A stretch of DNA of 64,000 bases from Oscheius dolichura (taxonomy: Eukaryota; Nematoda; Chromadorea; Rhabditida; Rhabditidae), in the NCBI GenBank assembly GCA_932521035.1, contig OW051492.1, positions 1,674,001-1,738,000 on the forward strand, written 5' to 3'. The notes below the pieces were generated by a model. It was not told where the DNA came from. It was given only the letters and a program-made list of their open reading frames with translations, and made no database searches. The number at the start of each line of letters is the position of its first letter. Position 1 is the stretch's first letter. This document shows positions 23,601 through 35,600 of this stretch, one piece after another. Both the position numbers and the translations under genes were made by a program.

Positions 23601-26600
23601 CATCCATTTCCATCGAAAAAAGCTGTTATTCCCTCCATATTTGTCTATTTCCACCGTTCTACTTTATTTTCCCACTATTTCACCTCTCTGTCCATGTTTG
23701 AGCAGATTATCCGCTTATTCAACTTGTATATATTGTTCTCCTCCCTGTTATTTTCCTATAAAATCCAGTAAAACAATCCAAATCTGGGAAATATGACTGG
23801 TTTCCCACCCCTTCTACTCCCAATTCACTCTAAGCAGCCCAAGATCCTTCCTCGCACTTCTCGCCCCATTTTCTTTCATTATTTTCTATTATTTCTATTT
23901 TTATTTCTATATATTGCTATATATTGCTATAAATGAGTCTAGAATATGGGGAATTTATAACATTTTGGCTAAAATAAGAAGAAAAATGGTTGCTATTTCA
24001 GGCGCGAGCGAATACATGCGAGGCCGGCGCTGGTTCATTCGCGGAGCGTCTGCAACAAGTTGCGGATCGTATGACACAATATCAGAACTTTTTCAAGGTT
24101 TTGTCTTTCCCCTCGGGACCTAAAAAAAACTTTAGGAATTTGTAAAATACGCGTCAAGAGCCCAACACAGTACGAGAAGTGTTCAAAAAGCCCTGGAACT
24201 AGTGCAGTCGGTCCCGCAACGAATAAATGAACTAGAATTCACTAAAAACATTAAAGATTATCCGGGAGATGCGTCGAGATTGGGCAGATTGATCAGACAC
24301 GTAGGGAGTCGGGCTTGGATTACTGTAGACAGTCGTTTTAGGACCCGTTTAAAGTCGATGATGGGGAAGGACCCAAGGACCGATACGTATTTATGTTCAA
24401 AAATAAATTGATGGTCACGGAGAAGTCGACAACAGAGCCGGTGACCTATCGACACTGTGCTACCATCCGGGTGAGTCGGAAAAACTAGTGGAAATCCCTG
24501 AAATGGGGTACAAATCTCGGTCAGAACAATATCCTTCCTTTCCCTCCATTTTTTCCCAACTCTCTCTCTCCCCCCCAAAAAAAAACATTCTATTTCCTGT
24601 CGCAAGAAGTCTTCCAATCATTTATCACAATCCAACATAGTCCATTTCCAACGGATATTCCTGGGGAAAAACCCTCTTTGCTACGGGACCAGAAAGCTTT
24701 CTAACATGGTCACAGCAAAAGAAATGGTCTGCCGTTTCTATTGGAGACCATTCGGGTATTGAGTGAACTCTCCACTATTTCTTTTTTTCGAATCCAGTAG
24801 AAAAACAAATGCACGAGAAAAAATAAAGTACAGTAGTTGCCCTCTGTCACAGGGAATTCTGCCATTTTGAGCAAAACCTTCCAATAGTAAAGTTATGAGA
24901 AAAATGAGTAGTAAAAGATCAGAATTCCATAAAGTTCTCTCTCTGAAATCCCTCCCTCTCCAGTAGAAGTCGTTCTGACCGAGATTTCTATACCATTCCG
25001 GGGCCCTTCGAAGCCCTGTCTACCCACATGCTTCCCCATTTCAGTTGGATAAATATTCTGTCCGGACCCATACAGTCGGCGATGATACTCTTGTCTTGAA
25101 GCCGACTGATCCTGGTCTCCCTTCCTTCATGTAATTCCATGCCTTCTATTTCTAAAAAGTGAATCTCAGAATAACACCTTCAAATACAGAAGAAGCTGAA
25201 TTTGTCAAGAAAGGATGGCTGCGAGATATTGCCGAAGAACACGAGGCTTACGGTAGGCGGTTCAAAAATTTCAAACAATGGTCGGTTCCCGCCTTTAAAC
25301 CCAGAGGAAACCGGGGTCATTATTCACTGGGACGGAACGGGGGCATCTGGTCTTGAGCAGATCTTTTTCCCGCCTTAAAATAGAGGCAAAAATAGAAGAA
25401 TGGGAAATGAAGAAAAGCTGGGTCTCTCTCTCTGTTTGAGTCAGAATGAATGACACATGTTGTTGTGATGACGAAGGCGGGAGAAAAAGAAGAGGGGGGG
25501 GGGGGGGGGGGGGGGGGGGGGAGGGGTCGTATAGATGGGGGTGGGCCGGGACAGGTGAGACGCCGGGATGAGCAGCAGCCGCCGGTCATTTGCCAACAGA
25601 TGACAACAGCTGATAGCGGCGGTTGTGAGAGACCAAAAAACTGCTGCTGGACATGAGTAAATTGATCAATTTTGGACTTTAAACAGAAAAACATCAATTT
25701 AAACATCAAAAAACGGGGAAAAAATCACCAAAAACTGCCCGGAAAATGGTATTTTTCAGCTGACGCGCGAAATTTGACCACTTCCCTATTTCCGGAAATT
25801 TCCAGACTAAAAGCTATTTGAAAGCGTTTTTAATGCTTTTTTACATATTTCTGCAGCCATTTTATTAATAGAAAACATATAAAATAATTTAAAATACCGT
25901 AAAAGATAATTATATATGCCTAAATGTTAAAAAAATGACAAAAAGATGGATTTTTGAGCAAAATCGGATATTTTGATATATATGGCGTGCGCGCATTTTG
26001 AATTGGAATTTTCGCGGGCTTTCCGTGGAAATCAGGATTTGAACTATTGGAAACTGTAGAAAACAGGGGGAATATGGTTCCAAGAAAGGAAAAAAACTGT
26101 CCAAATGGAATGGGAAAAGGATTCCTGATCTCTCCAGTCGACCACCACCAGCAGCAGCAGGAGGAGAAGGAGAAGGAGGAGGATAGAGAGGCTCGGCCGG
26201 CTCTCTCGAGTGGCGTCCGCCCTCGGCGCGCCTTGCCCGCTTTTCGCTTGCCCCGCTGTAAAGCAGCAGAGCAGAGAGAGAGTCGGAGAGAGATAGAGAA
26301 GACTCATCTCCAACCACCCAACCAACTGGCGTACTGGCCGGCGGCATTGGCTCTCGCCCTCTACTCTCTCCCCCACTATTCCCCTAGATGTCCCTATTCC
26401 TGACCCCGTCTTCTTAAATCCCAAAAGATGGTCCTCCGCTCTCTCTATATTATTGAGCTGACGGAGGCCGAAGAGGGCGGCCTCGAGCTGGTCGACCCCT
26501 CCTGGTGTGAGTTATCTCTTCTATTTTTATATTTCTAGCCGCGGAAAGGGCCGAAACCGAGACGACGACCGGCACGGAGGGCGCCTTCGACGGCGGGCCC

Positions 26601-29600
26601 CTCTCTGCCAGCGACATGCGCTCCGAATTCAGCGAATACACAGGCACCAGCAGTCGAAAGAGCTCCCTACGAGATGGTAGACTAGACCGTCGCCGTCTTC
26701 TCCCTGTCCTTTTTTGTCTGTCCCTGTCGGCCTAAAAAGTCGGGCACCTGCCCCGGGTAGTAGTAAATGCCCGCTGCTGTCCGCTTGTCACAACCGTTTT
26801 TCTTTTCTTGGGTCCCGAACGGATGAAAATCAATAATTTCTCCGCTCTCGAGTAGAAACAAGAAAAACGACTTTTTTGTTTGCCTGGAGAACAGCAGCCC
26901 AGCCGGGAATGATGTCATAACTGATCCTGAGCTGGAGATTTGGAAATTTTTGGAAGAACTGTTATTTTAATATGGATTTTTTTAAAATATAAATTAAAAT
27001 ATACACTCTAGATTTTTCTAGAAAGGTTAGGAAAGACTTTAAAAACCTAAAAAAAAAACAAAAAAAAGAACAGAATTGGAGAAAAATGGCTCTAAATGAG
27101 ATTTTTCAGTCTTCTGGTCCCTTTTGTCCTTCTTTCCTCGTTTTTACTTAATTTTAACTTAAATATGTACTGTAAAATTTTATAAGCGGGTTAGAAATAT
27201 TATAAACTACCTAAAAAATTTTAAAAAAAATAGAAAAAAATGGAGAAAAATGGTTCCAAAATGAGATTTTCGGCCATCTGACTCAAATGTCCTTCGTCGC
27301 TGGTTTTTTGTGTCCTAACTGGAAACTATTAACAAATTTCAGGGAGTTCTTCTTAACATTACATTAATTAAAGGTGTTATATGTTTAAAACTCTTTAAAA
27401 TCTGATTAAAATTATATCTTTTCAGGTCCAGAAGAGGGTGGAACCCCTCGAAAGAAGATCAAATCCCCTCCAGTGATCTCACCGACCGGATCGACGACTT
27501 CCATTTATTCTGGTGGCAGTTCATCCATTGATTGGAGTGAGTAGACTTTATTTTATCTTTATATTTCATTATTTTATTAATTTGGCTGCGTAGAACGTCG
27601 GATACGGTACCCCTTTTCCCAGGAGCTTCAAATTGCAGCCTTTCGCGCCTTTTCCTCCAATTTTTTGGCTTTAATATTCTAAATTTTAATTGGCAACAAG
27701 CCAACAAGACGACTCTGATTGCCACCGGCATGATCTCAGCCCGTTATCCGATTGCCGCCGCCTCGAGAGTGAGACACGATGTAAAAATAGCAAGTGTGCA
27801 CTTCTTCGTGAGGGGGCGGCCGAGCCAATTATCGATTTCTAATTTGAATTATTACCTGATTAATTAGAAATGGGGAGAGGTGGGATTTAATGGCTGAGTC
27901 TAGAACATTGCTAGCCGTTGTTTACTCTGACCGATATCAAACATGAACACGGGGGAGACGGGAGAGAGCTGCCACCTTCACTCACGAGAGAGAGAGAGAG
28001 AGACAGAGAGCACATAGTGCCAAGGGAATTACGGATAACGGAAGAAAAAACGAGATGTTTATTGATTAGAGTACAGATAAAAGCAGGAGGAAGAGGGGAA
28101 ATGTTCAGAAAAGAACTCGAAAATCTTGAAAATGGCCCAAAATTACTATTGAAGGCGCCCTGGCTCGGTTCGGTTTCCGCTGCACCCGTAAAGTATCGGC
28201 AGAAGGCTCATCTTTATTCAAAAGTGTTACAAAACTGTGACGCCTCTATATTTTTGTCTTGCCGAGACTTTACGGGTGCAGGGGATCGGACTATCGAGGA
28301 CCCAACCCGCCGTGAGAGTAATTCACAATAGGAGAGCCTTGAAATTCGGTTTTCTGAGGCTTTTTTGAACCCAGGACCCTGTCAGGGAATAGGACACCCT
28401 TTTCCCGGCGATAAATATTCCTTTTGAGACCTTGTAAAACCTGAAATTCTCAATATTCCGGCCCCCAGAAACTCCAGTCGGGTCCTGGTACCCTGAGAAG
28501 GTTTCTAAGAGATTTGTTTTCCTTTCGGGAACTATTAATGGGCCTTTAAAATGTAGAAAATAGCAGGGAAAATAGTCTGCTATAAATCTTGGCGGGACCC
28601 TACCTGAATATCCAAAAAATGTGCAAAATTCCTTGGCTAACCCGGAAGGGAAGGAGCTTCTGGGGCCTGGGCCGTCCCGCAGTACTTTTTGGGATTATAG
28701 TACCAGGAGATCCATAAAATAACGCTCCTATAACTAAATTAAGGTTAATTAAAGGGTCCTGGAACGAAATATTTAAACTAATCGTTATAAATTCCAGCAA
28801 CTACGGGTACAACACTAGAAATGCAGGGAACCAGGGTCACGAGGACACAATACGGCTTCCGGACACTGCAGGAATCTTCCGCCAAGATGTGCCTCAAAGT
28901 TACTGGATATCCATTACCAGAAATCACTTGGTATGTCTTATTAATACTTATATATTAATGTATATTTTAATAGTAATCATTAATATTTTAAGGTACAAGG
29001 ATGACGTGCAGCTGCATGAGGACGAGAGACATACATTCTACGCCGATGAGGATGGTTTCTTCGCCATGACTATTGACCCGGTGCAGGTAGGGTCCCACAA
29101 CGATTAAACTCTTTTATTTAGCTCACATTAAACTCTTTAAAATTATATTTAAAAGCCCGCTACATTCAAAAAAAAAATTCAAAAACTTCAGGTGGAAGAC
29201 ACGGGCCGCTATACCTGTATGGCGACGAATGAATACGGCCAGGCCTCAACGTCAGCCTTTTTCCGTGTTCTCAAAGTCGAAAAGGAGGCAGCCCCGCCGA
29301 AATTTGTCAATTCCCTACGGGACCAAGATTGCAAAGAGGGAGAAGTCTGCAGTTTCGAGTGTGAAGTTGAAGGTTGGCCGGAACCGGAACTTCTATGGCT
29401 CGTGGATGACCAGCCGCTGAGGCCGAGTCACGACTTCAAACTACAGTACGACGGACAAAAGGCTACCCTGGAAATCAGGTGGGAAACCTTTTTATTTAAC
29501 GTTCTTTTAAAAAAGCAGAAAAAATGGAGTAGAATGACACCAAAATTAGGATAATAGGCGCATTTTGGGCTACCACAGCGGCAGCGCCACAGCGGCGCGC

Positions 29601-32600
29601 CACCACCAACAGCCACAGCTAAAAGCCACAGAAACACATTTTCCCGCTTCATATATTATTTTTCTCAATTTTGAAGCTTTCTAATGTTAAAATTCGTCAA
29701 AAATGGGACAGAATGATACTAAAAATATGGTAAGGGCCGCCATTTCCGCTTTTGCGACAGCCACAACAGCGCGCCACAGCCAAGAGCCACATCTCTACAT
29801 TTCCCCGAATTCATACGGTAATTTCCCCTTTCCAGAGATGCCCAGCCAGATGATACTGGTGTCTACACTGTCAAAATTCAAAACGAGTTCGGTACAGCCG
29901 AATCTAAAGCCGAGCTTATTGTGGAGCCGGATCCAGACAGGAATCACGTAGCTCCCGAGTTCCAGGTCTATTTTCACCTTATTTTTTCCATTCGGGACCA
30001 TTTTAGGCGGTAATTGAAGACGTCGAGTGCCGAGAAGGCGATGAGGTCCGATTCAAAGCCGTCTACACGGGTGACCCGAGCCCGGAGATCACATGGCTCA
30101 TCAACGGCTACCCCCTATCGGAATCGGAAAAAGTCAAGTTCATCAACGAAGACGGTATCTGTATCCTGACGATAAAAGACATCACCAGACATTTTGATGG
30201 AATCGTCACTTGCCAGGTACTGTAGTCTTTTTATATTTTCGTTGTAAGGCCCAAATTTAGGCTAACAACCGTCTGGGATCGGAGCAGTGTACCGCCAGGT
30301 TGAGGGTCATTGTACCTCCAGCACCGCCGACTTTCAATAAATTATTGGAGGATAAGACGGTGGTGGAGAAGAACAGCGTCTTCTTTGAGGTGGACGTGGC
30401 CGGCTGGCCGGAGCCGACACTCGTCTTCACTCTCAAGGTGAGCCATTTTTCATCGTAAATCCCCTTTTCCGCACCCGTAAAGTCTCGGCAGCTTACGCGC
30501 TTTGAGAGCTTGCCTATCCCACCAGCTGCCGAGATTTTACGGGTGCGCGCGCCCAATTCCCCTGTCTCTTTCAAACTGCTCCCATTCCAGGGAAAAGAGC
30601 TGAAACATGGAGAAAATGGAGTAGAAATCAGTGGAGCCGACGGCTACTTCCGTGTGGTTATCAATAATTGTCAACAAGATGTCCACGAGGGTGAAATCGT
30701 CGCCAAAGCAACAAATGAACACGGAACCGCGGAGAGCAGAGCCAGATTGACTGTAGAACTTGCTGACGAGGAAAGCCGCAGCGCGCCAACTTTCTTAAAG
30801 GATATTGAAGATCAGGTACTGCATTTTTTAGAACTTTACATTATTTTCTTTATTTTAAACAGAAAAAATAGAAAAAAAATGACTCTAAAATCGCTTGAAA
30901 TCGACGAAATCAAGTTTTTGAGCATTGCGCGCGCCATTTTCGCCATAACACCCAAAGTTTAACGGATTTTGTAAATTTTTGTTTGCTTTAAAGATTGTTT
31001 ACTTATTTATAGCGAAAAAATTGATATACAATACCGAAAAAACGAGCTAAAATATGAGAAACTGAGATTTTGAGCAGCGCTCTCGCCATTTTCACGCTCA
31101 CGCGCAGTTTTCACGCGCAGTTTTAGCGGTTTTTTTTGGCGGAATTGAAGTTTTTTGGATATTTTAAAGAGAAAAAGTCTTGGATCAGATGTGTTTTTAT
31201 CTCTTGATGGCGGTAAAACGGCGAATGGCAACGGCGGGGCTCAACTTTTGCCGTCGTCGTGCGGCGGCGAGGGGGCGGGTAAGGGAAACAGCTGCCATCA
31301 AGAGGTTGTTGCTCCACGGCGTGTGATCTTACCTCTGGCAATATCTATTTTCTCGTATTTTATGCTTTCTGTTTACGTTTACGTCTTCCTATTAAAATAA
31401 TTCCATTTTAGACAGTAAAACACGGCGAGCAGGCAGTCTTCGAGACAACCGTCAGCGGTAGTCCGAATCCCGACGTCACCTGGTATATCAACGGACACAA
31501 AATGGATGAGACCAGCCCCGGAGTCAAGATTGAGGTGAGCAGGGGGCCAGAGGGGGGCAGCCAGGGGGTTGTTGTCTAATTTGTTTGTTGTGCGGCACCC
31601 CAATAACACCTGATACCTAGTGGCAGCAGGGAGCAAAAATAACAACGGAAATCGACTGCTTTGAAGTGCACCCGCACCCGTAAAATCTCGGCAGCAGCGC
31701 GCTATAACAGTTCCGTGAAAGGCCTTCTAGCTGCCGAGATTCTACGGGTGTAGCAGCGCGGGGAAAAAGGCTGGAAACACAGAAATTATGGTATTTTCCA
31801 GGTAATAAACCACGACCACAAGCTGACAATCGACTCAGCCCAGTATGCCGGTACTGTGCTGTGTCGAGCGGAGAATGTGGTCGGCCGCTTCGAGACCAAA
31901 GCCCGATTGGTGGTACTGCCCCAAGAGAAGCAGAAGAAACCGCCCCGCTTCACTGAAACCCTGAAAGACGTCACGGAAACTGAGCAGAATACCGTAGTCT
32001 TCGAGATCCGTGTGGAGGGAGAACCCATCCCGACGGTCAAGTGGTTCCTGAATGGAAAAGAACTGACCACATCGGACAGCCGAGTGGAGATCAGGGAATT
32101 CGACGGATCGATTAAACTGGAGCTGAGAAATATCAGTCTGGCAGATGCTGGAGAGATCAAGGCCGTTGCTACGAACAGCGAGGGAACGGCAGAGACTTCC
32201 TCGAAACTTACAGGTACTGCAGAATTGAACCGTAAGCACGCTCCATTCAACCAGTTTTCACCATTTTAATTCAATTTCTAGCATTTTTTTCCAATTTTTC
32301 TACCTTTACAGTAATCTACACTCCGTGAGAAACATAAAAACAAAAAAAATCGGCAAAAAATTGTGAAAATAGCAAATTGGCAAGGGTTTTAAAAATTGGA
32401 GCACGCGTACCGCGAGCGTTTTTGACAATTTTTTGGGATTACGGTACTTATTTCCATATTTTCAGTGAAGAGGAAGCCATTCCCACCAAGCTTCGACAAA
32501 GGACCCCAGTCTCTCACAGTTGAAAAAGGAGAATGGGCAGAGTTCACCGCCCATGCTGATGGCGAACCCGCTCCTGAATATCAATGGGCCGTTGATGGAC

Positions 32601-35600
32601 GCAAGGTACGCTTTATACTATATAAATAGCTTACTAGACTTAGAATTACTGTAGAAAGATAGAAATTTTAATTTCACTAGTGGTAGCCTCTAACAGTCAC
32701 TGATTTGCACACGCGCCGCACCCGTAAAGTCTCGGCAACTGGAGGTACTGGGATTTAAGTAAACGAACTTCCGGTTATCGAGATTTTACGGGTGCGACGG
32801 CGGGGCAAAACCTCCCCGGTCACAAAGCACAGTAACCTTTTCCAGATCCGCGAAACAACGGAAGGAGCCTCTATTCGAGTGGAGAACGGCACCGCCATCC
32901 TCCGACTGGATACAAAGATCTTCTCCCAATCGTCGACAGTTTCCATAACAGCTGAGAATTCCCTCGGGGTGGATGAGACTGGATGTCGTTTGACCGTCTC
33001 AGATGAAGCCGAGAGGAGGAGAAAAGAAGAAGAGGAGAGGAAAAAGAAAGAGGAGGAGGAAGCCAAGCGCCGGGCCGACGAAGAGGCTAAGCGTAAGGCT
33101 CAAGAAGAGGAGGAGGCCCGGCGACGGGCAGAGGAAGATGCCAAGAAGAAGGCCGATGAAGAGGAGGCAGCCAGGAGGAAGGCTGCCGAGGAGGAGGAGG
33201 CAGCTAAGAAGAAAAAGGCCGAAGAAGAAGAGGCTGCCCGTAAAAAGGCCCAAGAAGAGGAAGACGCTAGGAAAAAAGCTGAAGAAGAGGTAGGCCATTT
33301 TTTACACATTTTGCATGCTCTTTACAACCAGGAAAAGGACCCGAAACAGTTGTTATAGCCCGAATTACAGTAATAGCGCGCGCCCGCTCATTTTTGAACA
33401 AGGCGCGCATTTAACCCGTTATTAATCGTTTTCTATCAATAATTTTTAAACGTTTGATATACCATATTGTAGAGAATTTTGTGCTGAACAAAAGCTGCGT
33501 ACTTAACATTTCTGAAAATGTGCGAAAACTGGAGAAAAATGGCTTTTAAATAGCAGTTCCCGGTCCTTTTCCGTTGCATGTTGCTTGGTGTGTCCCCTTG
33601 TCACTCCCAATAGAAATCTAGTCAGAAATAGTAGTATACTGTAGCCAGTAGAACAGAGTGTGTGTGTGTGTGTTGCTCCTTTTCTGTTGCTCTATCTGTG
33701 TTTCTCTCTCTCTTCTCCTCCTATCGCCACATATGGTACAGTATGCCCCCGGGACCATCACACCTAATTCGCGCTTTCTAAACCCAACAATTATTAGTTC
33801 TTTCCACATTTCAAAAACATCAATACAATATGCTTTAATTAAAGGTTCCTCGCGAGCAATCTAAAGAGCAATTGGGTACTGAAGCGACAATGCGAACGAC
33901 AGTAGAGGCACGTGCCACCACCGACGCCACAACGAAAGAAATTCTTCTCGAGATAGAAACGACCGAAGGCAGCACCGCCACAGCGAAGCAGCCACAACTG
34001 GCGGAGAGTGTTGAGTGTGCAGTGTCCTCTAGTAGTTTTGATACGACGACGACGAAGACGACGACAGTTACGACTATAACAACCGGCAGTGGAGGAGAAG
34101 TCGTCACGGAGGTCTCGCAACGACCGCTGGAGATTAGCGGAGGAGAGATATCGACGGAGACGATGACCGAGGTCGAGAGGACCTCAACCACGAAGGAAAT
34201 TGAACCGGGGACGGTAGCGGAAATGGATTGGAAGAGGGAGACGACGACCACGACGAAGGAATACTCCGTAGAGGCTCCCGTAACGATTGAGACAATCACA
34301 GAGACCCGGGTTTTGACACGAGAGACCTCGGGAGAAATGCCCCTATCAGAGGCAAAGGGATTGATGAGCAGTGAAAGTGTAGAGCAAATAACCCGGGAGG
34401 GGGTTACGGTACCGTCGGAAGAGACGAAGGAAACGGAAAGCCAACAGGCAGAATTCAAGAGTCAGACAACGGTCACCAAGAAGTTTATGATTGGAGAGAC
34501 GAAGAGTACTGTAGCAGACGAGAAGGCAGCTACTGAGGGGACTATCGAGATTTCGAAGATTGAAACAGTACAGAAGACCGAGGAGCAGGGGGTTACGGTA
34601 GCCGGAGGGGAGCAGCAGGTTCCCGGGGCTTCAAAGGAAAAATCTCCGGAAAAACGCAAGTCACCGGAGAAACAAAAGTCTCCGGAAAAGCAGAAGAGTC
34701 CGGAGAAGGTTACTGTACCTGAGGAAAAGCCTGTTGAGGCCCCTAAGGTGGAAGAAAAGCCCGTGGAGGCTACAGTACCCCAGGAGGCTCCTAAACCCGA
34801 GGAGAAGGAGAAATCCCCGGAAAAACCTCAAGAAAAAGCAAAATCTCCCGAGAAGCAGAAGAGCCCAGAAAAGCAAAAATCCCCTGAAAAGGCTCCCGTC
34901 CCCGAGGAAAAGCCCTCCGAGGCTCCTAAGGTCGAGGAACCCGTCAAGAGTCCTGAAGAGGCCGCCAAACCGGAGGAGAAGGAAAAATCTCCGGAAAAAC
35001 GCAAATCACCGGAGAAACAAAAGTCTCCTGAAAAGCAAAAGAGCCCAGAGAAGGTTACTGTGCCTGAGGAAAAGCCTTCTGATGCTCCTAAGGTGGAAGA
35101 AAACCCCGCTGAGGTTACAGTATTCTCGGAGAAGCCACAAGATGAGAAACAAGAGACTAAAGGTCCTGAAGAGAAACCTGAGAGTCCTAAGAGGAAATCT
35201 CCTGAGAAACAGAAGTCACCCGAGAAGGCTAAATCACCGGAAAAGCAAAAATCGCCTGAAAAAGTTGAGGAGAAGCCCGCCGAGGCGGCTAAAGAGGCTG
35301 AAAAGGAAAAATCCCCGGAGAAACCTCAAGAAAAGGAAAAATCTCCGGAAAAACGGAAATCCCCAGAGAAACAGAAGTCTCCAGAGAAGCAAAAGAGTCC
35401 GGAGAAGGCTCCAGCACCTGAGGAAAAGCCGTCTGCGGCTCCTAAGGGCGAGGAGCCCGTCAAGGATGAGACTACCCCCCTCCAGGAAGGAACAATCGAG
35501 ATTTCGAAGATTGAAACCATCCAGAAGACGGAGGAGAAAACGTCAGAAGTACCGACAATTACAATAACTGAACCCAAGGTGGAGGAGAAGCCGACAGAGA

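Larger units (their letters stand above)
19467..24001 (+). other. unc-89 intron 6, 4.5 kb
   Basis: This is the longest intron. It contains copy C of the ~390 bp element (20516-20890), a 25-G run (21260-21284) and a small inverted repeat (22559-22670). A minus-strand frame at 21646-21870 reads ADSAKQNKKEIRKWEEKYVI and looks mildly coding-like, but I could not extend it. No nested gene is supported. Confidence 0.6.

Noticed and set aside
25320-26424. Pro-rich and Leu-rich frames around 25.3-26.4 kb
   Set aside because: They arise from the G run and GA/CT-rich promoter-like sequence, with no splice-consistent continuation.
26682-26918. Minus-strand frame with KKSFFLFLLESGEIIDFHPF
   Set aside because: It looks mildly coding-like, but I found no flanking exons, start context or family match.
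32999-33309. Minus-strand Leu/Phe/Ser frames opposite the charged helix
   Set aside because: They are complements of Glu/Lys codons and look membrane-like only for that reason.
34661-35567. Alternate-frame Arg/Lys-rich and minus-strand frames in the KSP exon
   Set aside because: They are shadows of the repeated KSPEK codons; the real frame closes in phase with both neighbouring exons.
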